Shown one piece after another: positions 5,084 through 11,464 of a stretch of 11,464 bases of DNA. The notes below the pieces were generated by a model, which made no database searches, had not been told where the DNA came from, and was given only the letters and a program-made list of their open reading frames with translations. The stretch spans positions 1-11,464 of the forward strand of contig JAQUAC010000044.1 in the NCBI GenBank assembly GCA_028687415.1, written 5' to 3'. Numbering within the stretch: the stretch's first letter is position 1; every line of letters starts with the position of its first letter. The DNA comes from Acidocella sp. GTDB lineage: Bacteria; Pseudomonadota; Alphaproteobacteria; Acetobacterales; Acetobacteraceae. The position numbers and the translations under genes were made by a program.

Positions 5084-7329
5084 TGCCCGAGCCTTGGGTT
5101 CACCGCCGCATCCGGGTCGGCCGAGCCGCCGATTGGCGTGCTTTGCAAAGCCCCTCGCACCTGTGCGGCATTAGGCAATTGCTGTTGCAGATCCTCGGTG
5201 AGGTCGAGCGCTTGCTGCTGGCTGCGGATGACATGCGGCGTGATCAGCACCAGCAGCTCCTCGCGCGTGCGGCTATTGGTTTGCGAGCCGAACACCCCGC
5301 CCAGCAGCGGAATATTCTTCAGGAATGGAATCCCCTGGTTCTCGTGGGAATCGTTGTCGGAGATCAGCCCGGCGAGACCGATGGTCTGCCCGTCCTGGAT
5401 GGCGACGCGCGAGGTGACGGCGCGCTCGGTGAAGGTGGGCGAGTTCAGCCCGGTGGTGGTGACGGTGGGAGAAACGCCGCTGACCTCCTGCCCGACATCC
5501 ATCGTGACCATGCCGCCGCTGCCGACATGCGGGGTCACACGCAGAATCACGCCGGTTTCCCGGTAGTCGATTGAGTCGATTACCGCACTGTTGCTGGTTG
5601 TGCTCTGCGAGGTTGACGAGAGATAGGGCACAAGGTCGCCGACTTGCAGGCTCGCGGCTTGACCGTCCATCACCATCAGTTCCGGTGAGGAGAGCACCCG
5701 CACCTTGGTGACGGCTTGCAATGCCGAGATCGCGAGGGGGGCGGCGTCACTGCCGGCGCCCGAGAGCACGAAGCCGGGGAAGCTGGTGTCGAGTGCCGCG
5801 GTTGTTGCGGTACTCAGCACGGCGTTGATGTCGCCGGATTTGAAGTAATACTGTGTGCCGTATTGCAGCTTGCCGGTGAGATCGACCTCGGCGATGGTGG
5901 CGTCGATACGCACCTCCAACGGCATGATGTCGATTTTGCTGAGCATGCCTTCAATTTCGCTATCCTCCTGCACAGTGGCATAAATGAGCAGCGAATTGTT
6001 CTGGATATCTGGAATGACCCGGATGCCGGTGGCGGTGTTGCTGGATGAGGTGGAGGAGAGCGGGCCAAGCAGGGCGCTGGCGCCGGAGGTGCTTGTCTGA
6101 GCGGTGCTTGACGACCCGGTATCGCCGCTCTGGTCCGTGCTCCCGCCCGAGGTGACGGACGAGCCGAGCAGGCCGCCAACCCCGCCTGAGCCGCTGCTGG
6201 AACTGGTGGACGACCCGGTGCTGCTGCCTGAACTGCCCGAGGCGCCAAGGCTGGTGTTGGACTGGGTCGCGGCCTGGGTTGGCTGCGCGGTGACGCTGTC
6301 CGGCGTGAAGGCTTGTTGCAGCAGATAGGCGGCGTCGTTGGCGCGGCTGTTACGCAGGTAGAACACATGCCAGCTGCGCAGCATCGCCTGCTGGCCCTGG
6401 TTGAGAACACCGTAAATCTGTGTGGCGTCGGTGAGATAGCTCGGCGCGCGGGCGATGACGAGCACCGCGCTGATGCGCTCCAGCGGCACTACGGTAACGG
6501 AATCGGGGCCTTTGCTGTCGCCGCCGCTGTGCTTGGCGAGGGCTGCCGTGAAGGCGTCCGCGAAATCCTTCGTATTGCCGCTGGTTACTGGGAACAGCTC
6601 ATAGGACTGGCCGGCGAGGGCATCGACATCGAAGGCCTGCACCAGCCCGGTCAGTGCGTCCCGCGTCGCGGGGTCGCCCTGAATGACCAGCGCGTTGCTG
6701 GATGGATCGGCGGTGATTGCGCCGCCCTTGGAGACATATGGCTGCAATATGGAGGCCAGTTGCGAGGCCGAGGCGTAGTGCAGCTTCAGCACCACCGAGC
6801 CGCCGAGTGCCGCACTCGCGGCGAGGCCGGGCGAAGCTGCGGCCTGGTCGGTGGTGGTCACCCGGTACAGCCCGCCGGTTTGCACCAGCATGGCGTTATT
6901 CTGGGCCAGCAGGGTTTGCAGTGTTGGCAGCACCGCGTCGCGCGTCAACGGGGTGGTGGTGCGCAAGGTCACCGTGCCGCTGACCGATGGGTCTATCGTG
7001 TAGTTCACATGCAGAATGCCGCCGAGGATCTGGGCGGCGACGGCGCGGATGTCGGTATCGGCGAAATCAAAGGAAATATCACCATTGGTTTGCGGCGAGG
7101 CGGTTGCCGGCTGGCCGGCCGGCGGCGCCAGCGTACCGTAACTGGCGGTGGGGCGGGGCGGTTGCATGGCGGTGGTTGCCGGCCCGCTAATGCGGTCCTG
7201 CCCTGGCGGCAGGCTGGTGGACAATATGCCTAGTCGCGCTGGGGTGGCGGTCAGGCCGGCCGTGGGCTGCGTGGCGCAGGCGCCAAGCAGGATCAGGCCG
7301 AGGAAGGGAGGCAAGCGGGCGATGTGCAT
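5080..7329 (-). CDS. gspD: Type II secretion secretin GspD, with its own lipobox
   Basis: The 749-residue outer-membrane secretin begins with a lipoprotein-type signal 'LILLGAC' (Cys18, with Ala at +2, which suits outer-membrane sorting). A Pro/Thr/Ala-rich linker follows to about 80. N0 lies at about 84-160, N1 at 177-237, N2 at 240-313, and N3 is split (about 318-350 and 432-467) by a Ser/Gly/Thr-rich insertion. The secretin core (about 468-702) ends with the signature 'GIPFLKNIPLLGGVFG' (666-681) and 'ELLVLITPHVI' (691-701), and a Gln-rich tail forms the S-domain position. It forms the multimeric export channel. The lipobox suggests the secretin may reach the outer membrane without a separate pilotin; no gspS-like gene is seen here. 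Its ATG overlaps the upstream stop by one base (TGATG), and its stop overlaps gspK. Confidence 0.97.
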   Translation of the reverse strand: MHIARLPPFLGLILLGACATQPTAGLTATPARLGILSTSLPPGQDRISGPATTAMQPPRPTASYGTLAPPAGQPATASPQTNGDISFDFADTDIRAVAAQILGGILHVNYTIDPSVSGTVTLRTTTPLTRDAVLPTLQTLLAQNNAMLVQTGGLYRVTTTDQAAASPGLAASAALGGSVVLKLHYASASQLASILQPYVSKGGAITADPSSNALVIQGDPATRDALTGLVQAFDVDALAGQSYELFPVTSGNTKDFADAFTAALAKHSGGDSKGPDSVTVVPLERISAVLVIARAPSYLTDATQIYGVLNQGQQAMLRSWHVFYLRNSRANDAAYLLQQAFTPDSVTAQPTQAATQSNTSLGASGSSGSSTGSSTSSSSGSGGVGGLLGSSVTSGGSTDQSGDTGSSSTAQTSTSGASALLGPLSSTSSSNTATGIRVIPDIQNNSLLIYATVQEDSEIEGMLSKIDIMPLEVRIDATIAEVDLTGKLQYGTQYYFKSGDINAVLSTATTAALDTSFPGFVLSGAGSDAAPLAISALQAVTKVRVLSSPELMVMDGQAASLQVGDLVPYLSSTSQSTTSNSAVIDSIDYRETGVILRVTPHVGSGGMVTMDVGQEVSGVSPTVTTTGLNSPTFTERAVTSRVAIQDGQTIGLAGLISDNDSHENQGIPFLKNIPLLGGVFGSQTNSRTREELLVLITPHVIRSQQQALDLTEDLQQQLPNAAQVRGALQSTPIGGSADPDAAVNPRLGQ

Positions 7330-7835
7330 CAGATTGGATCGTTGGATAGCGGTATCGGGTTTGGCGCGTTCGCGGGCGGGGTGGCGGCTGGTGGTGCGGC
7401 GGTCACGAATTGTGGGTGCAGCGTGAGCAACCCGCCAGGTCCGGCCAGCTTTACCTCGTCAGGTGCGATGGCCTCGATTCGGTAACCGCCGATCTCGCCG
7501 CCCTCGCCGACCACCTGGGGCTTCTGCCCGGTGGCGGAGAAGATCGCGCTGCGGACGCCGTCGGTGACGATAATGGCCGAGAGGCGTGGGAGGGCGGTGT
7601 TCGCGCCAGCCTCCTGCACCGGGCGCCGGTCGGCGTTGAACAGCGGCCGTGCCAGGATTGTATCTGCCCATTGGCTTGTGGCGGCATCCGCCGCGTCATC
7701 CGGCGCGGCGGCGGGGATGGCGGGGGAAGCGCGCGGCGGTGGCGCGGTGGGGCCCGGCAGCAGCAGCTCGGCGGTGAGCAACAGGCCAAGCCCGGCGGCA
7801 AGCAACGGTATGGCTGCCTGTGGCGCGCGGATCAT
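7329..7835 (-). CDS. gspN: GspN/GspC-like T2SS protein with HR domain only
   Basis: The 168-residue product has one membrane helix near the N-terminus (about 7-26), a Pro/Ala-rich periplasmic linker, the motif 'ILARPLFNADRRPV' (60-73) and a homology-region domain (about 84-142) with 'RLSAIIVTDGVRSAIF' and 'EIGGYRIEAIAPDEVKLAGP', as in GspC. A Pro-rich tail follows and there is no PDZ domain. In GspC the HR domain binds the N0 domain of the secretin, so this is the probable link between the inner-membrane platform and GspD. In clusters of this gene order it is usually called GspN (lsdN), although it resembles a shortened GspC more than the long enterobacterial GspN. It overlaps gspM by ATGA and gspD by one base. 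The family is clear; the letter name is a matter of convention. Confidence 0.83.
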   Translation of the reverse strand: MIRAPQAAIPLLAAGLGLLLTAELLLPGPTAPPPRASPAIPAAAPDDAADAATSQWADTILARPLFNADRRPVQEAGANTALPRLSAIIVTDGVRSAIFSATGQKPQVVGEGGEIGGYRIEAIAPDEVKLAGPGGLLTLHPQFVTAAPPAATPPANAPNPIPLSNDPI

Positions 7836-8413
7836 GGCGCCGCTCCGGCGCGGAAGCCGGACACGGAGAAATTTGCCTGCACCATGGGCTCCTGGCCAGT
7901 TCCGGGTTGGGAGCTGTTGGTGGCGCTGAACCCGTCGACGATCATGCGCGGGCGGGCCGTGTCGATTGCTTCCAGCAGCGCGATGAGCACGGGCCAGGTT
8001 GCCGTTACGCTCACCTGCATGCCGATGCGCCGCAGGGCGCCAGTCTGCTGCGCGGGCAGCAAAGCGGCGCTGTCCAGACTGGTGCCAGCTTGCGCGGCCA
8101 AGTCTTGCAGCGCCGATTGCAGATTGGCGCCGGCGACCGCATCCGTGCCGCCCGTCAGCAGCACCTGATCTCCGGCGGTGGGTAGCCCGGCGGCGTTGAC
8201 CGCGGCGCGCAGGGCCGGGATCTCCTGGCCGAGTGCCGCCATGCGCGTGGCCATCTGGCGCTGCTGCGCCAGCGCCGCCGCGCGGGCCTCATACCAGCCG
8301 GTCAACGGCGCGATAATGGCGAGCCACAGCAAGGCAGCGGCGGCGGCGGTCAGGCAGAGGGCCAGCGCTTGGCCGCGCCGCCCATCCGGCAGCGTGAGGG
8401 CGCCGGACATCAT
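7832..8413 (-). CDS. gspM: Type II secretion inner-membrane platform protein GspM
   Basis: The 193-residue product has one membrane helix (about 16-36) after a short cytoplasmic tail, a periplasmic coiled-coil-like stretch (about 40-72, Ala/Gln-rich 'EARAAALAQQRQMATRMAAL') and a ferredoxin-like C-terminal domain (about 95-188) ending in 'MVQANFSVSGF'. This is the architecture of GspM, which pairs with GspL in the inner membrane. The start is a tandem ATGATG (8413/8410) that contains the gspL stop TGA, so the two genes are coupled. In-frame extension further upstream is possible (no stop for about 140 codons) but would run through gspL coding sequence and is not credible. Similarity is low, as is normal for GspM; the assignment relies on topology and gene order. 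Confidence 0.85.
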   Translation of the reverse strand: MMSGALTLPDGRRGQALALCLTAAAAALLWLAIIAPLTGWYEARAAALAQQRQMATRMAALGQEIPALRAAVNAAGLPTAGDQVLLTGGTDAVAGANLQSALQDLAAQAGTSLDSAALLPAQQTGALRRIGMQVSVTATWPVLIALLEAIDTARPRMIVDGFSATNSSQPGTGQEPMVQANFSVSGFRAGAAP

Positions 8414-9408
8414 GGTGATACCGCCACATGCAGGGAGAACTGGTCGGCCTTGCCGTCCGCCGTGCGGGTGACGGGGGCGGTGAAGCTGGGGTCGCGCAGC
8501 CCGGCTATGGCGGAGAGGTTGCCGATCAACCCGGCGGCGTTGGCGGATTGGCCGTCCATCGTCAGGTCGCCGGATTTGAGCGTGAGGTCGCTGAGCCAGG
8601 TGCCGTCCGGCAGCGCCGTGGTGAGGGTGGCGAGGATTTGCAGCGCGTCCCCCGCGCGGCGGGCCTGGGCGATGGCGGCGCGGCCGGACGCCGCGATGGC
8701 CAGTTGCTGGCGCAGGGCCTGGGCGGTGTGCGCCGCCGGGGCGGCGTCGGCGATGGCCTGGGCCGCCGCGTCGAGCGCCATCTGCTGGCGCAGGAAGGGG
8801 GCGGCGAGGCAGGCCAGGGCCAGCAGGCCGCAAAGTCCCGCGAGCGCTGCTTGTGGGATGCGATTTGGCCGGGGATGTGTCGCATTGAGGTCGATCCGCC
8901 CGGTCTCGGCCTCAATGAAGGCGGGGGCGAGGGGCAGGCGAGCCAGGGCTTCCAGCAGCGCCTCCATCTGCGCGCGCAGCACGAAGGAAAGCCGCAAATT
9001 TAGTTTGCCGCGAGCGCGGTCCGGGGTGAGGCCAGCGACGCCCCAATACACTTCGTCGGCGGCAAAAGGGGTGAGCCGGTCCATCTCGAAACCGATCACC
9101 GCAGTCAGGTCGCGGGCGGCTCCCAATGGCAGAGTGACGTCGCGGCAGAGCACGGTGCCGGGGGGTAGCCGCAGGCAGGTGGGCAAATGTGGGGCCGGTG
9201 GGCTGGGCAAGGGCTGGTTGAGGGGCTGGAGCTGGGTTTCCTGACCGTTGCGGCGCAACAACAAGGTGCCCGAGGGGGCATCGCCATCCGCCGCCAGCCT
9301 GTCTATGGCGATAATCAGCGCGTCTTGCCGCCAGCCCGTGCGTGAGATTCCCCCCGGAAGCAGCGACCGCATCTGGCCGACCCACCAGGCAAAAATCTCC
9401 GCGAGCAT
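8410..9408 (-). CDS. gspL: Type II secretion platform protein GspL (PilM/PilN-like)
   Basis: The 332-residue product has a cytoplasmic actin-like N-terminal part (about 25-180) with 'VIGFEMDRLTPFAADEVYWG' (104-123), a pattern typical of alphaproteobacterial GspL. One membrane helix follows (about 187-206), then an Ala/Gln-rich periplasmic coiled coil (207-255) and a PilN-like ferredoxin fold (about 257-332, 'LPDGTWLSDLTLKSGDLTMD'). GspL recruits the ATPase GspE to the membrane and pairs with GspM. It is shorter than the enterobacterial form (about 400 residues). The ATG at 9408 shares its A with the stop of a possible 11-codon ORF upstream. There is no strong Shine-Dalgarno at 9408; a second in-frame Met at residue 13 (about 9372) is a possible start. 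Confidence 0.9.
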   Translation of the reverse strand: MLAEIFAWWVGQMRSLLPGGISRTGWRQDALIIAIDRLAADGDAPSGTLLLRRNGQETQLQPLNQPLPSPPAPHLPTCLRLPPGTVLCRDVTLPLGAARDLTAVIGFEMDRLTPFAADEVYWGVAGLTPDRARGKLNLRLSFVLRAQMEALLEALARLPLAPAFIEAETGRIDLNATHPRPNRIPQAALAGLCGLLALACLAAPFLRQQMALDAAAQAIADAAPAAHTAQALRQQLAIAASGRAAIAQARRAGDALQILATLTTALPDGTWLSDLTLKSGDLTMDGQSANAAGLIGNLSAIAGLRDPSFTAPVTRTADGKADQFSLHVAVSP

Positions 9409-9443
9409 CAGGAATGGCCTCGCGCGGCCTGTGGCAGTTTCAT
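9408..9443 (-). CDS. Possible 11-codon ORF coupled to gspL
   Basis: Between gspJ and gspL, an ATG at 9443 opens a frame of 11 codons (MKLPQAARGHS). Its TGA shares one base with the gspL ATG (TGATG), the same kind of junction as gspN to gspD. No good Shine-Dalgarno precedes it, and an 11-codon frame can arise by chance. If translated, it would deliver ribosomes to the gspL start, which itself lacks a strong ribosome binding site. Confidence 0.15.
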   Translation of the reverse strand: MKLPQAARGHS

Positions 9444-9492
9444 GGCGGGTGGTTAATCGTTTCTTTCAGATATGAATAATGAAGCTTTCGCG

Positions 9493-10050
9493 TCATCCGC
9501 CGGGGGTGACGACGAGGTCCGGCCAGTTCCGCCCGTCAGCGAAACGGCAATGGACGCGCACCAGCAGCGGTAGCCCGGCGCCCGCCCAGGTGCTGGACCA
9601 GACAGGTGGCGCGCCGGTCTGCGGCACGAGATAGGTGACAGTGAGCCCGGCTACGCCCTGGGCCAGCAGCTCCACCTTTGGCGGGGGCGGCGGGCCGAGC
9701 GGAATGCCGGGCGGGTGCGGGGTGTAGCGCAGGATCAGATCGCCGCCGGGGGCCAGGAGGGCGGCATCGGCTAACCCGCCGATAGGCCCGGCCCCTTCCG
9801 GCAGGCGTGTGGTGAAGGCAAGTTGATCCGTCTGGCCGGTCAGGCTGCCGGGGAGGGTTTGCTCGATCATCCGGGTCAGCGCTGAATCCACAGCCGCCAT
9901 ATTCTCGGGCATTGCCGTGTTCCGCGCCCCGGCTGACCAGGCGGTGAGGCCGAAGCGGAAGGCCTGGGCGAGCCCGGCCATCACCAGCCCGAAGACCACG
10001 AGCGCCACCAGCATTTCCAGCAGCGTGAAGCCGGCATCACGTTTTGTCAT
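9493..10050 (-). CDS. gspJ: Type II secretion minor pseudopilin GspJ
   Basis: The 185-residue product has a 7-residue leader (MTKRDAG) cut before 'FTLLEMLVALVVFGLVMAGL', with Glu at mature position 5. The following 'QAFRFGLTAWSAG', a Pro-rich stretch 'HPPGIPLGPPPPP' (about 112-124) and the C-terminal 'WPDLVVTPGG' fit the GspJ family, a tip protein that assembles with GspI and GspK. The ATG overlaps the gspI stop by ATGA. An 84-base gap follows before gspL, at the place where gspK lies in most clusters. Confidence 0.92.
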   Translation of the reverse strand: MTKRDAGFTLLEMLVALVVFGLVMAGLAQAFRFGLTAWSAGARNTAMPENMAAVDSALTRMIEQTLPGSLTGQTDQLAFTTRLPEGAGPIGGLADAALLAPGGDLILRYTPHPPGIPLGPPPPPKVELLAQGVAGLTVTYLVPQTGAPPVWSSTWAGAGLPLLVRVHCRFADGRNWPDLVVTPGG

Positions 10051-10418
10051 GGGCTTGCCGCCAGCTTTTCGGTGGTGAGCGTTACCTGGCGGGTGCCGAA
10101 GCTCTCGGTGACCTGCACGGCGTAGAGGGTCAGCGCGCCGTTGGATTGCACGGGCGCGATGTGTAGCTGCCAGTGGAAGCCGCCACCATCGTCGCCGCTG
10201 AGCTGCTCGGCTTGCAGCGGCGTCAGCACGCCGATGGTGGCCAGCCGCGATTGCACCCGCACCAGCGCCTCCTGATAGCGCGCGGCGGTGAGGGTTTCCG
10301 CGGCACCGTTGAACCCGGCCTGGTAGAGCACGATGGTGGCGAGGGCGGCGATGACGAAGGCGGCCATTACCTCCAGCAGCGTGAACCCGGCCTCGGAGTG
10401 GGGGGCGTCAGGGAGCAT
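10047..10418 (-). CDS. gspI: Type II secretion minor pseudopilin GspI
   Basis: The 123-residue product has an 11-residue leader ending in Gly, cut before 'FTLLEVMAAFVIAALATIVL' with Glu at mature position 5. The short length, the 'Q..GFNGA' segment after the helix and the order H-I-J support GspI, which forms the pseudopilus tip with GspJ and GspK. Its start overlaps gspH by 11 bases and its stop overlaps gspJ by 4, so translation of the three is likely coupled. The Gly-rich 'SGDDGGGFHWQL' loop lies near the middle. There are no cysteines in the product. Confidence 0.92.
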   Translation of the reverse strand: MLPDAPHSEAGFTLLEVMAAFVIAALATIVLYQAGFNGAAETLTAARYQEALVRVQSRLATIGVLTPLQAEQLSGDDGGGFHWQLHIAPVQSNGALTLYAVQVTESFGTRQVTLTTEKLAASP

Positions 10419-10797
10419 CGGTCTGTACCCTGCCGGTCAGCCAGTCGGCGGATATGGCGATCTCCCGCCCGGCGCTGTCGAGCACGACGCGCCCGCCGCT
10501 GGCGCTGCCATCCGGTTCGAACACGATGCCCTCCGGCGGCGCCTGCACGGTGACGGTCAGCCAGCCGGGCAGGCGCGGCAAGGTGAAGGCCACGGGCTGG
10601 CCCTGGGCGATGGCGTTGCCGCGCGCGGCGCGCATCGCCCCAGCCACCTGCCGCGCGGCGGCCTGGGTTTGCAGCCAGTGGCTGCGCGGCGGGCCAAACC
10701 CGGAGATCAGCGCCAGCGCCAGCCCCATCACCGCGATGACCACGATCATCTCCAGCAGCGTGAAGCCCGCCTGCCGCGTGTTACTGGGCGATGTCAT
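10408..10797 (-). CDS. gspH: Type II secretion minor pseudopilin GspH
   Basis: The 129-residue product has an 11-residue leader (to Gly11), cut before 'FTLLEMIVVIAVMGLALALI' with Glu at mature position 5. The region 'AARQVAGAMRAARGNAIAQG' (about 48-67) is typical of GspH/FimT-type minor pilins, followed by 'GIVFEPDGSASGG', another GspH-family mark. It is at the short end for GspH (commonly 140-190), so the C-terminal beta domain is compact. GspH joins the pseudopilus shaft to the tip complex. It overlaps gspF by 17 bases and gspI by 11. Confidence 0.92.
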   Translation of the reverse strand: MTSPSNTRQAGFTLLEMIVVIAVMGLALALISGFGPPRSHWLQTQAAARQVAGAMRAARGNAIAQGQPVAFTLPRLPGWLTVTVQAPPEGIVFEPDGSASGGRVVLDSAGREIAISADWLTGRVQTDAP

Positions 10798-11464
10798 TGA
10801 GGCTCAGCATTGCCAGCAGCAGCGAGGAGACGATGCCCGCGACCGCCGCCCCCATGAGAATGGTGATGGCGGGAACCAGCAGCGCCACCAGCCGTTGCAG
10901 CGCCAGACGGGTGCGCTCCTCGTGGATGTCGGCGGCGCGCAGGGCCAGGGGGCCGAGTTGCGCCGTCTCCTCGCCCAGCCGCAGCAGATGCACGAGGCGG
11001 GTGGGAAAAATGGCGGCGCGTTGCAAAGCGCGGGCCATGCCCTGGCCGGTCTTCACGCTTTCCGCCGCCGCCGTCACCGCGCTTTGCGCCGCGCGGTTGC
11101 CCAGTACCTCCTGTACGATCCCGAGCGCGGCCAGCAGCGGCACGCCATTGACCAGCAGCATGCCGAGTGTGCGGGCAAAGCGGGCGGCCAGGATCTCGCG
11201 CGTCAGCCCGCCCAGTATGGGCAGGCGCAGCACCAGCCGGTCGGCCAGCAGTTTTGGTGCGGGGCGCCGCAAGGCTTGGTGGGCGGCAACCGCCAGCACG
11301 GCCAAAACTGCCAGCGCGAATAGTCCGTAGGCCGAGACCGCGTTCCCGGTGGCGAGCAGAAAGGCGGTGGAAGCGGGCAGGGCGACGCCGTTCTCGGCGA
11401 AGAGCGGCACGAATTGCGGCAGTACCTGGGTGAGCAGCAGCACGATGGAGCCGGTGGCGGCGAC
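10781..11464 (-). CDS. gspF: Type II secretion platform protein GspF (C-terminal part, cut by window edge)
   Basis: The frame is open to the right edge and covers the last 227 residues of the protein; the true start lies beyond 11464. It contains a membrane helix and loop (the middle of GspF), the second T2SSF domain with 'ARFARTLGMLLVNGVPLLAA' and 'LVHLLRLGEETAQLGPLAL', and the final membrane helix 'GAAVAGIVSSLLLAMLSLND'. GspF is the polytopic inner-membrane core that works with the ATPase GspE to assemble the pseudopilus. By gene order in related clusters, gspE would lie just upstream, outside the window. An apparent start at 11443 is only the first internal Met in view. Confidence 0.95.
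   Translation of the reverse strand, partial: VAATGSIVLLLTQVLPQFVPLFAENGVALPASTAFLLATGNAVSAYGLFALAVLAVLAVAAHQALRRPAPKLLADRLVLRLPILGGLTREILAARFARTLGMLLVNGVPLLAALGIVQEVLGNRAAQSAVTAAAESVKTGQGMARALQRAAIFPTRLVHLLRLGEETAQLGPLALRAADIHEERTRLALQRLVALLVPAITILMGAAVAGIVSSLLLAMLSLNDIAQ

Noticed and set aside
6313..7233. A 306-codon open frame on the plus strand opposite gspD
   Set aside because: The composition is Gly/Arg/His-rich without family motifs; the opposite strand encodes the N-domains of the secretin in good register.
8414..8833. In-frame extension of gspM upstream by about 140 codons
   Set aside because: The extension reads as Arg/Pro-rich shadow of gspL. The ATGATG that contains the gspL stop is the natural start and gives normal GspM length and topology.

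Overview
The window is GC-rich DNA with a strong GC-third-position bias, long antisense shadow frames and short intergenic gaps. It looks like an alphaproteobacterial chromosome, most plausibly of the acetic-acid-bacteria type (Acetobacteraceae). This is inferred from composition and from the type II secretion (T2SS) gene order F-H-I-J-L-M-N-D, which as I remember it matches the lsd (levansucrase secretion) cluster of Gluconacetobacter diazotrophicus. No 16S rRNA or other taxonomic marker is present, so the assignment is tentative.

Layout. (1) 128-2484: a DMT/EamA-family membrane exporter (minus strand) faces a MocR-type GntR/aminotransferase regulator (plus strand). They share a short divergent control region with TACAA repeats over the regulator's likely -10 box. 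(2) 2485-2763: a non-coding stretch with an AT-rich inverted repeat, a hairpin, a doubtful 34-codon ORF and a good sigma70-like promoter, leading into (3) 2764-3297: a ferritin-like di-iron protein with all six metal ligands but without the bacterioferritin haem methionine. (4) 3321-3731: a small lytic transglycosylase, minus strand. (5) 3816-4280: gspG, the major pseudopilin, plus strand. (6) 4277-11464: a tightly overlapping minus-strand T2SS operon, read from the right edge: gspF (cut by the window edge), gspH, gspI, gspJ, gspL, gspM, an HR-domain-only gspN/gspC-like gene, gspD, gspK.

How the genes work together. GspD is the outer-membrane secretin. The N/C-like protein is the probable periplasmic link to it. 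GspF, GspL and GspM form the inner-membrane platform. GspG builds the pseudopilus, and GspH, I, J and K form its tip. The ATPase GspE and prepilin peptidase GspO are not in the window; GspE is probably just beyond 11464. The lytic transglycosylase beside gspG could open peptidoglycan for the secretin or pseudopilus, but this is inferred from position only.

The most notable observations are a GspG whose usual calcium-ligand aspartates are absent and whose only two mature cysteines bracket that loop (possible disulfide in place of calcium), gspG inverted and convergent with a displaced gspK with stop codons overlapping, a secretin carrying its own lipobox, and a long Ser/Gly/Thr insertion in its N3 domain. 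I see no rRNA, tRNA, CRISPR array, insertion sequence or phage gene. I do not see a wholly undescribed system; the window is mostly a variant T2SS locus with ordinary neighbours.
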